Virus record (IMG/VR): IMGVR_UViG_3300045125_000031
Span: 1-64,000 of that record
Origin: a virus
DNA: 64,000 nt
Reading direction: 5' to 3' (one strand)
Numbering within the stretch: position 1 is the stretch's first letter; each line of letters opens with the position of its first letter. This document shows, piece after piece, positions 41,779-53,366 of the stretch. The translations under genes and the position numbers were made by a program. The notes beneath the pieces are model-generated. The model was not told the origin of the DNA and did no database searches. It saw only the letters and a program-made list of their open reading frames with translations.

Positions 41779-42239
41779 CTAGTTGCCAAACTCCTTGGCT
41801 ACTTCTTCTGGTGTAGCAAGTCTAACGTGGCTACGTGTTAACCACTTTTCAGCCTGATCTGGTGTAACGATGTTATATCCACGATATACCTTACCAACTG
41901 AACTCCAACTTACATTCTTTGTAGAATAGATTGCTACTGTCTTCTTTGGCTTCGCTGAAGAAGCTATTAACAACCTGCTTGACTGGACGTGGTGTTTCAG
42001 CAACACCAATAACGCCATTTTCTATTGATCCTACAGCCTGAACTGTATCACTTGAAGATGCGCTAAGATCTGCTGTTGTAATAGCATCAGAAGACTCTGG
42101 TACTTCAGAAACTGATGCCTCAACATTATTTTTCTTGAGCAACCGCTTCAACATTAGTTGATGGCTGATTGTTTTCTAACTTGTATTTTTCCCAAGCGTT
42201 TAATTCCTGGGGTTGTTCTGCATTATTGTTTTCTTCCAT
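41779..42239 (-). CDS. Acidic Ser/Ala-rich small structural protein
   Basis: About 150 codons from ATG 42239 (GGAGGTAAATA upstream). The N-terminal two thirds are low-complexity and acidic (NVEASVSEVPESSDAITTAD, DLSASSSDTVQAVG). The C-terminal domain is compact: YSTKNVSWSSVGKVYRGYNI, ITPDQAEKWLTRSHVRLATP, EEVAKEFGN. The last part resembles a small head-associated or DNA/portal-binding module. The tail-like acid region could serve as a linker. Frameshifts near 42140 and 41930. Confidence 0.55.
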
Positions 42240-42258
42240 TATTTACCTCCTTGTGACT

Positions 42259-42267
42259 ATTATAACA
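42259..42267 (-). promoter_or_regulatory. Extended -10 promoter for connector genes
   Basis: Minus strand TGTTATAAT with TATAAT at 42264-42259, about 20 bases before ATG 42239 and directly after the capsid terminator. The ribosome site AAGGAGG lies between. Confidence 0.5.
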
Positions 42268-42282
42268 GAATAATAAAAGTTA

Positions 42283-42315
42283 AGAGGGGGAGGAGAATTA
42301 ACCCCTTCCCCCTCT
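42283..42315 (-). terminator. Strong terminator after major capsid gene
   Basis: Minus strand AGAGGGGGA ... TCCCCCTCT, a perfect 9-bp GC-rich stem extended by three more pairs after one mismatch, followed by TAACTTTTATTATT. It begins some 20 bases after the capsid stop. Confidence 0.8.
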
Positions 42316-42335
42316 CAAAGGTTACTGCTTACAGA

Positions 42336-43474
42336 TTACTCTGCTGCAGAGTCTGCCCATGCGATTGCATCTTCTTCTTCCCATTGGATACCGAAGCGAA
42401 CGAATACAGTATATTCAATTGTATCCTTCTTCGCAACGTATTCACGGTTTACGATGATATCACGCTGGAAGCCCCAAACACGGTTCTGTGGGAATGTCAA
42501 GTCGACATAACCTGCAGGGTAGTAAGGAACTTCTTGGACATCGATACCTAGAACACGAGTTGTACGTGCTCCACCGAATGTCTGACCAGCACCGTCTAAG
42601 TAAGACTGTGTGTTGGCGTATGTATTACCATTCTTGCCAAGTGCTTCAGCGATAGCATCTGAAAGAGTACCGTTATTCTTAACGATACCTGCGAATGCAT
42701 CTGTACCTACATAGAACTTAAGATTATTCTTAAGTGCACGGTACTTGCGTGGCATAGCGAGAATGATGTCCTGCATTACTGCAGGTGTCCAAGCATTGTC
42801 AGCAACAGTGATTGCTGCTTCATGCGAGTCTCCATTATCCTTGTGCTTCTTGATGAAGCCAGGCATAATTGAAAGGAAGTGGCGCTGTTGCACCATCACC
42901 GTTGATAGCAAGATCTTCAATGTCATTTGCGAATGCATTTGTCATCAAGCGAACGAGATGATCTTCTAATGCACCACCTTCGACATTGTCTTCTAGTGCT
43001 TCAGCAGATACTTCCCAATCTAGACGAATCTTCTTGGTTGTAAGTTCTACCTTTGTAGAATGTCGCACCAGTGTTTGTATAGTTTCCAACTGCTTGAGCA
43101 GCAGCACGAATTACACGCTCACCAACGTTGATCTTCTCAAGTTCCATGGTGTTTGCTCTCATCGTCACACGACGACCATCTTGAGCGAGAACTGTAGCAT
43201 CCCAAACGTAGTCAATAAAACGACGTGCCTGTTCAGGGCGTAGGATTCCGCTTGCAGCATCACCCGAAGGGTTTACGGCATTAGGACCAGTGGTAACACC
43301 AAGGTTAGCGTTAGGAATATTTCCTAGTGCGCCACCATCAGTATAATTGCCAGGGATGTTTGATCCTGCTTCAGAACCTGATGCGAATGCACCTTGTCCC
43401 TGATATAAACCTGGTGTTGTTCCACCGAGTTGGCCTGATTCTCCTGGCTGGTTTTTCTTAATTTCTTCCGACAT
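42336..43474 (-). CDS. Major capsid protein (HK97-like)
   Basis: About 380 codons, ATG 43474 after AGGAGGTGACAAT. A Gly/Asn-rich leader (GQLGGTTPGLYQGQGAFASG), then RPEQARRFIDYVWDATVLAQ, TMRANTMELEKINVGERVIR, VELTTKKIRLDWEVSAEALE, NVEGGALEDHLVRLMTNAFA, DIEDLAINGD, ILAMPRKYRALKNNLKFYVG, LGIDVQEVPYYPAGYVDLTF and RDIIVNREYVAKKDTIEYTV. The E-loop/spine/P-domain order and the 'I-I-V-N-R-E-Y ... Y-T-V-F-V-R-F-G' end are standard for this fold. Frameshifts near 43060 and 42880. A strong ribosome site and a strong terminator fit high expression. Confidence 0.88.
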
Positions 43475-43502
43475 ATTGTCACCTCCTAAGTGATTCTGCT
43501 TA

Positions 43503-44838
43503 TTAATTACTAAATAAGTCGGCTGTTTTGAGGAAACGTCCGCCCCATAGGGATTTTTCAACCATTTCTGGTCGATCCTGTACGATCTCGCCTAGATCTC
43601 CAGACTTTCGGAAAGCAGTATCTGCTTCTACTGCATCTACTCTCTTTCCAAACTTATCAACATGTTCAACTGTTGCAGCAATGTCTTTGGCGACTGCATC
43701 AAGTGAACTCTTTACTGCTGCTGTATCGACCTTTGTAGACTTAAGCATTTCTACTTCTGCCTGCAAAGACTTTACAGTTTCAACTAAATCGCTAAAGGCT
43801 GATGTAATTGTACTCTTGATTTCTGCAACTGCTTCAACAATTGCTTCATCTGACTTAGATACTTCTGTTGCAACTTCTGCTGCTGGTGCTTCAACTGATT
43901 CTTCAGCCTTTGCAACTTCTTCTGCTGGAGTCTCTTCAGACTTTTCAACAGTATCTTCTGCTACTTCAACCTCTTCAGATTTTTCAGTAACTTCTGCAAC
44001 AGTAGTTTCAACTACGGCATCTGCCTCTGGAGCGATTTCTTCTGACTTAGTAACTTCGGTTTCTTCAACCTTTGTCTTTTTTGCCATAGGATTATCCTCC
44101 TTCTTAATCTTAGCATCAATGCCTTTAGCACTATCTACTAAGAATTTGACTATATCCATTTTTTCATTATCCGTTTTTTCAACGAACCCTATATTTTTCA
44201 TTTCATTTCCGTTAACTGGACTTGTTACAGATTCCTCTTCTGACACCATAACCAAACCAGACTCTTCATCATAAAAAACATTTTCTAATGCAACATCTTG
44301 TCCCTTAACAACATCTACTCCATCCACCTTTTCAACTTGCATAATGTTTGCAAACTGATTTGCTGGAGAATCAACTAATGACAACTCAACAAGATCATAA
44401 TCTTTAATAATTCTAATTGTGGAATCTGACTTCTCATCGTAACCGTCATCCCACTTATTCATACGACCACCAATAGAGAATCCTGTTAGTGTACCGTCCA
44501 AAACTTTTTCCCATGTATCTTGTGCACCCTTTGAAACATATGCTGAAACAAAAACACCAGAATAAAACTTTTTAGATTCTGGATCAAAGTATCTATCTTC
44601 TTTAAAATTAACCATTTTACCAACAGCAAGTGGCTGGTGCATTTCACGAATGTTTCCACGGAATTTTGAAAATGCTTTTAGTGATGCTTCTGCTGTAACT
44701 ATATCGTCCTTGCTTATCAACATTATCAAGAGATGCAAAACCAGAGACGATACGTCGCTCCTTATCAACCTTCGCAAATGGAAGGGAAAGTCTTACTGAG
44801 TCGCCAGTGGTATCCCAATGGGCTTTAGATATAGTCAT
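43503..44838 (-). CDS. XkdF-like capsid maturation protease fused to acidic scaffold
   Basis: About 445 codons. Starts MTISKAHWDTTGDSVRLSLP at 44838, with RRIVSGFASLDNVDKQGD; an extra base near 44705 breaks the frame. The protease core has GNIREMHQPLAVGKMVNF (the 'R-E-M-H-Q-P' catalytic His motif of XkdF/Peptidase S78_2), GTLTGFSIGGRMNKWDDGYD (catalytic Ser region) and DYDLVELSLVDSPANQFANI. After residue 240 it turns into Glu/Val/Ala-rich low-complexity sequence (VEETEVTKSEEIAPEADAVV), then coiled coil (VETVKSLQAEVEMLKSTKVD). This is the usual protease-plus-scaffold fusion that is cleaved off during head maturation. Confidence 0.8.
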
Positions 44839-44848
44839 ACTAGAATAT

Positions 44849-44877
44849 ATTATAGAGCCTTTTTTGCGATATCTCAA
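44849..44877 (-). promoter_or_regulatory. Promoter with near-leaderless start
   Basis: TTGAGA (44877-44872), 17-base spacer, TATAAT (44854-44849) on the minus strand, beginning just after the portal stop. Predicted transcription start is about 4 bases before the protease ATG at 44838, which has no ribosome site. Confidence 0.6.
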
Positions 44878-46493
44878 TTACTGAGATGATCGACCTTCAC
44901 CCTTTGGATTTCTTCCAGTAATTGTGGCTGACCCATCGGACTGATTATTTGTTCTTTCTGCATCCCGTGCTCTATCAGCATTATCGTTTGCTGCTTGCTC
45001 TGGCTTTAGGATTGAAATGGCTCATCTCCATCCTTCCCTTTGAGGAAGTCCTAGTGCAGTTCATTAGCTTCATTTGGAAGCATTACCTGAGTCTTTACAT
45101 ATCTTTCAAGAATCTGAGACTGAGCAATTTCATCTGTAAGAGTTAGTTCCTTAAACTTAAGTTCTAAAATATCAGTCTTTTCTTTAATTATCTTATTAAT
45201 TATTTTCTCAATTTCTTTTGTGCTGGTCTTGCTACCTGCTCTTTAAATGTACGATCTTGAGCAAGTGCTGCTGCAATTGAACCTGCATCTGCACCACCTA
45301 GTCTTTGAAAGTAGGAACTTGATGAGCAATCAAAATATCATCACGATTTTGCTTTACGATACTCTTTCAAATGAACCTTCTTGAATACCGTTTTCAATTG
45401 GCTCCATCTTAAATTCAACCTTGTTATTATCTGTATCTCCAGGAAGTGGGATATAAAGAGTTCTGTGTGATTGAGACTTTAAGACCTGTCTGTAAGAATC
45501 TAAACATTTTATCTTCTGCATCTAGCTGATAGTTGTAGCACCCTTTAGGGTCATAATATATCTTGGGACAGCCTTATTTTCAAAATAATCAATGTTATAT
45601 TGTGACGCTAAGCTGGTCTCCATGAGCAAGTTGGCATTGCCGACAATAATATCTGGAACACCATAAAATGTATTTAATGGAGAGTATTGTTTAAAGTGTA
45701 TTATTTCATTTGGTCTTGGATCCGCTGTAACTGGATTCGGATTTTTTGCACCAAAATTTCTAAAATAGACAACCTTATTTCCGATTATCTGAACGTAGCC
45801 ATCTCGCAATCTACGAACACGCATTGTAGTTGCTGGTATATGTCCTACATATCCAATCTCTCCACGAGTGGTTCGTCCAATTTCAAGATACCCGTTTCCA
45901 GTTGCTTGTACATCTGTGTAAACCTTCATCATTGTTGTTGTAAAAGAATCATCATCATTTAATGACTCTAGCCATTCATGCATTTCAATCTTTACACGTT
46001 CAATTCTATTTACGTGCTCTTGACACTTGATCCTGTATCATTATTTGATTCTAGCCTAAGCATTGTGCTTGGTGCAACTTCAAAATCGATAACCTAAACC
46101 AACAATGTTTTCTACCTTTGCATCAATGGCAGCATGGTTAGCAAAAGATGTATCGTAATAATTTGCAAGTTCATAAACATTGTATGGCGGTGTAATTACA
46201 TCAAACAGTCCATAGCCATTTCTGTATACTGTTCCAGGATTAATCTCTTTTGACTTTGCATCTCCAAGTCCGTGTTGCTCTGCTCTTGCGCTATCGATAT
46301 AACCTTGTCCTGGATCGTTTGCTGACTTTTCCATAAAACGTGATGTTCTTCTTTTAAAGTTATTATCCAAACCAGAGTATGACTTTAATTCTGTCCATGT
46401 CTTATTAAAAGGATCTGATGTTTTAAAAGAGTCAGTTGGCTCTATAATATTATCAATACTTGCTCTAAGAATATAATCTTGATCTTCTGACAT
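44878..46493 (-). CDS. Portal protein
   Basis: About 538 codons. MSEDQDYILRASIDNIIEPT, NVYELANYYDTSFANHAAID, VENIVGLGYRFEVAPSTMLR, SFTTTMMKVYTDVQATGNGY, LEIGRTTRGEIGYVGHIPAT, FGAKNPNPVTADPRPNEIIH, FKQYSPLNTFYGVPDIIVGN, RYRKQNRDDILIAHQVP and GRNPKGEGRSSQ. The series 'D-V-x-A-T-G-N-G-Y-L-E' and 'P-N-E-I-I-H-F-K-Q-Y-S-P-x-x-x-x-Y-G-V-P-D' is diagnostic of phage portals (A118/SPP1-like and PBSX XkdE). Frameshifts near 46070, 46015, 45520, 45370 and more below 45300. Starts on the stop of the upstream gene (TAATG). Confidence 0.85.
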
Positions 46494-46894
46494 TATTCTT
46501 CGTCTCCATACTTTGCAATAGTATCTTTTGCTGCTTGTACTGCTCCAAGGTCATTTAAGTTAGGAATTAATCCAGCCTTCATTCTATCTACTTGTTCACT
46601 GTACTCTTCGTCAGTAACTCTTCCCATACCCGCAAAAATATGGCTCCCCATCTGGCTCTCCATAATATGCTGCTGCTTGTTTTAATTCTGCAATTCTTGC
46701 AAGATCACCCTTCATTGATGGAATGTTTAATATGTTTCCATTTCCATCAGTAAACCACTTACCGTTAGACTTTTCCAAACATAGATACCCCAGTCATACT
46801 GCTTGTCGATTAGTGTAACCTTGGTTTCGCCTATCTGGCCAGGCATTCTTGGCTTGCCTTTTTTGTCAAAAAGTGGCTGATCTTTGTGTTTCAT
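46493..46894 (-). CDS. Small conserved pre-portal protein
   Basis: About 133 codons from ATG 46894. MKHKDQPLFDKKGKPRMPGQ, ETKVTLIDKQYDWGIYVWKK, DGNGNILNIPSMKGDLARIA, KQAAAYYGEPDG, RVTDEEYSEQVDRMKAGLIP and DLGAVQAAKDTIAKYGDEE. The start of portal overlaps its TAA. The middle looks like a small SH3-like beta module with a helical tail. Position suggests a portal or packaging accessory; I do not know a family name. Confidence 0.5.
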
Positions 46895-46912
46895 AACCAC
46901 CAGTATACCATA

Positions 46913-49900
46913 TCATACTGCAGATGAGGTAGACTGTTGCCATAAAACGTCTTGGTAGATATTGTACTCACATTCACCAATACCAAAAACCTTATCTGTA
47001 CCAGTTATTATTTTATTTGTTCCTACGTAACTCTTATATACATCTTCTGGGTCTACACCATAATAACTAATTGAAGACTGTACTAGAACACCGTTCCATA
47101 GGAAGAACTCTGGTACCCAATACTCCCAATCTAAGGTCAAAGGCCCAGATCTCTTTACCTGGAACCAAGGTCGCTTAGAAACCTTTTGAACTTCCTGTAA
47201 GTTGGTAGATTGATAATAAGATATATTGTTAAATAACAATGGTCCGTTTAATTTTATAGATCCAAATACTCCAGAAATATCAAGAAGGTTGAAGAAAAAG
47301 AAATACCAAGGAACGCCCACTGTTTAATGGTTAGGACTGGGTCCTTAACAATCTTGCCATTGAGATAAAATGCTATTCCATTTTCTATTCTTCCAGTTAA
47401 TGCATTAACTCCGTAGATCTTTCCTCTTCGTCCAGTTTGATCATTTGCAACTATATAAAATCTTAATGTATGAATTTTTGCTTCGTGATTTCAAATATTT
47501 GTTGAGGCGCATATGGGAAGTAGTCTTCATCAAATCTAACTGCAAGTTGCATAGCCATAATCTTATCGAAGTCTGAAGTTTGATTTTCATTTATTGGAAT
47601 CAGCAAACCTCTATTGATTAAAGGATCTTGCTTACCTCTAATTTGAATACCACTTGTTCTTGTCATATATAAATATGGCGATGTATTTTTATAAATACTG
47701 TAAGGATTTTTTCCTTTGTAGTTATAATAAATGCCAGATTTTTTATACGGATACATCTTTACATAAGGACTTGTTCCTATAGGGTTGCTATTATTATTAA
47801 AAGCCTGAGAACAATATTCTAGTTTCTTAAGTTTAACTTTTGTTTCTTAAAATATTTTTTACTTTAAATTCTAGGTGAGTAACCAAAGAAAAGTTCATTA
47901 AAGTCTACGTTAGAGGGAGGATAAATAATCATATTATCTATAACTTCGTACTTACTACTTACCCAGTTGTTTCCTGGTTCTACAGTTCCTTCTTTTGCTG
48001 CTGGTTCAATATGTGTAAAGAAAGAACTGCTTTGAGTTGCTCCTGCCTTAGTGTATTGAAAACTTACAAAAGATCTTACAAGAGATTCACTAGTGTCATA
48101 TTTATATGTTCTGGTTACATTATATTGTAAATCTTCATAATCTCGATATCCAGTAAACAAAAAATTATCCAAAGAGTCGTATGTTCTTTTTTTAGGATAA
48201 TTAAACTTATTATAAAGTTCTGCATAACTCCATTCTGTTGGGTCTGTTTCTATTTCAAAAAACTTAGATGGTGCTGGATAGTTTATGTTAAACTGCAAGA
48301 AGTCTAGGTCATATACCCTGTCTCCTTCTGCATCATCAACAAATTGTGCATAATATGTTAGTGGTTGATAATCTTCCCAATATCCAACTGTATCTATATC
48401 AAGTTGATATTCATCAAAATATCGTGAAGCAACTAATGTATAACTAGCAGTATGATCTAATATTTTATCAAAAGCATTAATCCAGCAGTACCGCCATCCA
48501 AAATATAATCCCAGAGTTGTTGATTGTACAGCCCACCGTCCAAAGTAATAGAATGTATATAATCTTCAATTGTGTCATAATCTGATGGAAGTCCATCTGC
48601 ACCAAATGCTGGTGCAATTAAAGAATGATTCCTGGCATTTGAAAGTCCAACCTTATAAATATTCCCATCAAACCATGAAGCAAAATTTTCATCATTTCCA
48701 ATGTAAAGTTTGCACTGTGAAATATTTCCAAGGATCGCTGCTACCTCTCCTCCATACCATCTAATTAAATTTTCAATATGGAATCCAGCATAAAACTTTT
48801 CACCAGTTATTATTTCTATACTTTCATGCTCAATTTCTGTAGGTAGATTATCTCCAAACTTTTACAACATATGTAATCTTTTTTGCATCTTGATAAAGAT
48901 ATATGAAAATAATTTGATTAGGATCTATAACTTTAAATAAAGTCATAGGCTGCTCAACACCATTAATATACTTGCAGATCCAGTTTTCTTGAAATACACC
49001 GTAGATACTTTTAACTTCTTGTGCTAAGAAATTTAAATTATTAAAATATAGTTGGGCACAGTAGTCAGAGTTTGGCCTTACCTTAAAATATTCATCTCCT
49101 AATTCTGAAGGTAACTGAGAGTTTATGGATAGCCAGTCGTTATAATATAAACTACTATTTGCTCCTTGATAATTAATTAAAAACTCTGAAGGTTATAGTC
49201 TGGCGTAGAAAGCATATTATTTTCATAATTTAAATTATCATTTATTCCTTGATTCCAATTTCCTATATCTGGATAAGAATAGTTATTTGAATAGTCAGCA
49301 AATGCATAATCAATAAGCAAAGACTGTCCACTATATGCTGTATTTATATTATCTGGTGCTTGAACACCCTGTCCAAAAACTAGTCTTCTTTGGCTACAAT
49401 ATTAGAAACTTTATATGGGTATATCCCCACACAATCTATTTCTATTGGTGACACATCTTCGTATGACCAGAACCCAAGCCATTCTTTTGTAGAGTTAAAC
49501 TCTAAATCAGCAGTTTTATATGATAAAGACAATACCTCTTCGCCATTTATATAAAGTTTTGAAGAGTTGTCTAAATATAAAATATGAACAAGCATTGGTC
49601 TTGTCCACTCCCAATGTAATGTGATGCTGACTTATTACCTATCTTTAAAACTAAAAATGGACCATCTACATATAAACCGCTGTCATTTACTAAACTTCCA
49701 AATATCTTTTTAGGTTCTGTAGCATTACAATTTATTCTTAGCCACATTTCAACTGTATATGTTCTATACTTTCCATTATCATTTAAAAATCCTTCAGATG
49801 GAAGAATTAAAGATGGTTTGCCATCGTTTGGAGTTATAACTGTACAATTTTCTGTTCCATAAACCATTGGCGCTCCAACATTTTTAGCAACAAGAGAATT

Positions 49901-50610
49901 TTTCTTAATAAGATAGTACCCAGTGTTTTCTTCTAATCCATAAGATCTTGCTGGATATCCGTACTCGGTTTCATCAAATATTCCAGTAGGTATTTGTACT
50001 GGAGTAATTCCTAAAGATGTTGACGCAAACTCTTCTGACCATTGTCCAAGTGTTAAACCATTTACTAAAATTGTGTTTTCTTCAGAATCAGAATACCCGC
50101 CAAGAAAGTTTGCTTTAAATACTAATCTCATTTCACCACTAATATTCGGTACAGTAAATGAATTAGAAAGGAACATCCACTTTTCCATTATTGTTGTATT
50201 AAATATTTTTGTCTTTTTACCCAGTCACCTAGTGGTACATCGTAATATTCATAACCAATTTCATAACTAGTTATATAAGCACTATTTGAATAGACATAAA
50301 CACCTATACAAAAAGTTCCTAAATCTTTATTAATATCAGAGAAATCTAAAATGCTTGAACTAACGCATGAGAAAGAACCGCTATCAGATGATATTACATT
50401 ACCAGATATTTTAGTTACACTAGAATTTGTAAAAGGTTCTCCAATTATCCCTAATGCTTCTTCAATTGAACATCCTTCTGTAGCAACTATAAATGTTTCT
50501 ATCAGCGTCAGATATTAATGATAAATAGTCTGCGCTATCATCTAAAGACCAAAGAGCGATTGATGAATTGCGAATGCTTTTTCTGCATATAGGTTAGATT
50601 GGATAGACAT
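46913..50610 (-). CDS. Large LamG/concanavalin-domain structural protein
   Basis: About 1,230 codons from ATG 50610. The clearest domain (50190-49380) is a LamG-type lectin fold: GEMRLVFKANFLGGYSDSEE, YTVEMWLRINCNATEPKKIF, YVDGPFLVLKIGNKSASHYI, then LYLDNSSKLYINGEEVLSLS and TKEWLGFWSYEDVSPIEIDC. Later beta domains include YRDYEDLQYNVTRTYKYDTS (48.2 kb), KYEVIDNMIIYPPSNVDFNE, QLAVRFDEDYFPYAPQQIFE and DWEYWVPEFFLWNG. It ends QQSTSSAV at 46913. More than 15 indels. All visible domains are sugar-binding-type beta sheets, so it may be a head fibre or decoration. Placement before the portal is odd for a tail fibre. Confidence 0.55.
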
Positions 50611-50630
50611 TATGAGTCTATTTTATCACA

Positions 50631-52680
50631 CTACGAGATTTTTATTTCGCAAGCATCTGTAGTACAGTACATTTCTCCCTGTGCCTCGAGATTTTCCGCT
50701 CCGTCATAAATAGCAGACCAGTCAATCTTTTTGATATTGCTCCAATATAACTGAGTCATATTCTTCTTTAGTAATTTGAGTGTATGGCTGTTGAGGATAT
50801 GTATGATTTCCCATTGGCAAGAATGAAACAGCCTTTAGTTGTCCTTCGTACATATGAAGTGCTGGAGCAACATGCTTTGACTCAGTTTCTTTGTCAAATG
50901 AAAGCGTTACAGAAACACCATTATCAGACCAGTATTTTTGAGCAGTAGCAGCAAGCGCAATCTTCTCAAATAATGTTACATCCTTTTCAGATCTTGGATG
51001 TCCAGAATGAACTGGGAAATAAACTACAGATGTATTTGCAGATACGAGGTCTGCTTCAATCTTATATCCCGCTGCTTTAAACAAATGCAATCATTGGATC
51101 TGTATTCCCAAAACGAATTGCACGCAAGAAATAATCTCCTCCTGGTGCCCAGTGAACTCCTGGGGTTGCACCAGAAAGAATTGATACTGATCCTGATGGC
51201 TTAACAGTTGTTACACGAATTGATTCACGAACACATAGCCATTCAGAATATGAGTGATCATATTTACGAATAGTTTTATATCCTTCATCCATCCATTCAC
51301 GAACTACTGGCAAGCCATATTTATCTGCAGAATGATGCAATACCTGTAAGAGATGTTCCAATACGACGATTACGTTGCATGATTCCATTTGTCTGTTGCC
51401 AATGTGTTGGAATTAATGTAACAGTCTTTCCATAAAGATAAGCAAACTTGAGTGTCTGCAGGAAGTCCTCCTTAGATTCATGACGATTCAAATGTACTTC
51501 GACTAGAGTACATAATTCGTATGACTTCTAATGGCTGCTCCGCACATGGATTGAAGCCCATAACACGATAATCTTTGCCATCTGCTGGATCTGCAAGACG
51601 ACCATAATTACGAGCAACATCAAGCCAGATAAATCCTGGCTCTCCGTTATCTACAATTAGATCTACATAGTCTTCATACTTTGTGCCTACTGTTGCAGAA
51701 ATAGAATTATTAGACATCCATGCCCAACCTGGATTTTCTGGATCATATGAATTACGCTCTGGAAATACTTCTGCATTCTTTAAGATTAATAAAATCTTCA
51801 TCTCCTGCAGCACCCAAGTGCAAGGGTGGCAGAACGACGAACATTTCCTGAAACAACACAGGTACCAATAAGATTTACGATATCTACAATTGCTCGTGAA
51901 TCAAGTGTTTCTCCTGCTCTACCGCCAATTACAGTCACGAATGCGTGTATGTGAAGGTCAATAAGTGGCTGCTGGACCGCTTGCAACGCCTCCAAAGCCC
52001 TTAATAGGGGCTCCTAGAGGACGGATAAGGTCATAGTTAAACTCTTGAATTGCTTGATTTGGCTTTAAGTATGAATTAATAACATTCTTACAGACTCTAC
52101 CCAACCTTCACGAGTATCTGGAATTTCATAAATAGATGCTGGTTCTGTTGGAGCATAAATAGGCAAATTGCTTTTCTTGTCCAACAGTATCAAATCCAAC
52201 TCCAATACCAAGCATTAATGCATCCATAACCCAAGCAAATAGTGCTCCTGGATCATTTTTGATCAATGATCTCTTGTAGATACCATTGCACAATTTTGAA
52301 GGGCAGCAGAATTTTTCTTCTCCATAGTCATAGGAGTACCAAATGCCCACAGGCCACGTCCTGGTGGAGTCCACTTTAAATTCAAACATTCTTTGAAATG
52401 CTTCTTGTGCAGATTTCTGAGCCTTATTGTCATTCCATGGTAGACGATTTTCTTTAGCATGATTCTTCTGTACTGAGTACATACCCTCGATTACACGACT
52501 GACAAACCTCATGCCAGCGTTCTTTAGTTCCATCTTCCTTCACACGAGAGTAGGTACGAATAAATGTAATCTCTCCCAAGTGAATTGCCTCCAGCATCCG
52601 TAAATCCGAATGGTGGCTCTTTGTCTTTATACTTATTTACGAACTCTTCTAGACAAACGAAAACTAAAAAAATCAGACAC
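50631..52680 (-). CDS. nrdJ: Class II (B12-dependent) ribonucleoside-triphosphate reductase
   Basis: Makes deoxynucleotides without oxygen requirement, using adenosylcobalamin. GTG start at 52680 after AAGGAG. About 683 codons, near the monomeric Lactobacillus-type enzyme. Readable motifs: RMFEFKWTPPGRGLWAFGTP, ALMLGIGVGFDTVG, VIGGRAGETLDSRAIVDIVN, VVSGNVRRSATLALG, the catalytic loop MGFNPCAEQPLESYELCTLV (Cys and Glu of NPCAEQ), TVTLIPTHW, RESIRVTTVKPSGSVSILSG, and the C-terminal redox pair in MYCTTDACEIKIS. Both the active-site and shuttle cysteines are present, so the enzyme should be functional once the dozen indels are repaired. It needs cobalamin from the host. Confidence 0.85.
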
Positions 52681-52712
52681 TGTTATTCTCCTTAAGAAAC
52701 TGTAATTATTAA

Positions 52713-52740
52713 AGTATACCAGAGTTTTTAATTTTGACAA
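52713..52740 (-). promoter_or_regulatory. Promoter for nrdJ
   Basis: TTGTCA (52740-52735), 16-base spacer ending TGG, TATACT (52718-52713) on the minus strand, about 33 bases before the GTG at 52680 with AAGGAG between. No B12 riboswitch-like structure is apparent in the short leader. Confidence 0.6.
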
Positions 52741-52768
52741 ACTCTAATGCTATTATTTAGGTTGATAG

Positions 52769-53350
52769 TTATAGAGTTTGCCAATGTAGGTATTCTCTAA
52801 AATATCCATGCTGCATTACTGTTGGGTCTACCCACCAATCTTCATTGTAAGATCTTTGAACAAGGGCATATCCAAATGAATCAAGTATCTCTCTTTGTAC
52901 ATCTCTAATTTTACTATTTCTCCAATACATGTCCGAATCGTGTTCAAATGTAATTACGCTAAATCTGTATGTATTTAATGGCATTGCTATAAGACCTTGC
53001 AGCGTCAAATGACTATTCCCAACTGGCCTTCCTGCCATATCATATCCAGCGTCTATGTCTAATTGCAAATAGTCTATTTGTTTTGGAAAGTTATTTTTTT
53101 CAAAATAATCCATATAGTTAAATGATAGGGCATCTCCCATGCATGGATTCTTTCTATTAGCATTAAACTCTTCTTTCATAGAGTCTATTATTTCAAAAGA
53201 TACTCCAGTCCAATCATACTCATTTTCTAGCAAGTATGTATTATTACCATTGCTGTAGTGTGCTGCCCCAAGTTCTACATAGTATCCATTCTTTTTACCA
53301 TTTAAAATATTAATAATAAATTCTTCTTGCTTTGTAGTCATGTGTGTCAT
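52769..53350 (-). CDS. FkbM-family-like SAM-dependent methyltransferase
   Basis: Intact. I start at ATG 53350 (AAGGAGATTTATTTCA upstream), not 53395, giving 193 residues. The SAM-binding motif is GYYVELGAAHYSNGNNTYLL (motif I, V-E-L-G-A), followed by WTGVSFEIIDSM, NPCMGDALSFNYMDYF and PKQIDYLQLDIDAGYDMAG, which gives the D-x-L-Q-L-D-I-D strand 4 of FkbM proteins, and YRFSVITFEHDSDMYW. FkbM-type enzymes O-methylate hydroxyl groups, often on sugars or hydroxylated metabolites. It is the last gene of the oxygenase cassette, so methylation of hydroxyls installed by the neighbours is a natural guess. Confidence 0.65.
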   Translation of the reverse strand: MTHMTTKQEEFIINILNGKKNGYYVELGAAHYSNGNNTYLLENEYDWTGVSFEIIDSMKEEFNANRKNPCMGDALSFNYMDYFEKNNFPKQIDYLQLDIDAGYDMAGRPVGNSHLTLQGLIAMPLNTYRFSVITFEHDSDMYWRNSKIRDVQREILDSFGYALVQRSYNEDWWVDPTVMQHGYFREYLHWQTL

Positions 53351-53366
53351 TGAAATAAATCTCCTT

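Noticed and set aside
43528-44274. Long plus-strand open frame (248 codons, Ser/Thr-rich)
   Set aside because: Mirror of the Glu/Val-rich scaffold part of the capsid protease. No ribosome site, and composition is what an acidic repeat gives in antisense.
52683-52769. Cobalamin riboswitch before nrdJ
   Set aside because: The leader from the predicted promoter to the GTG is only about 25-30 bases, too short, and no B12-box-like sequence was seen.
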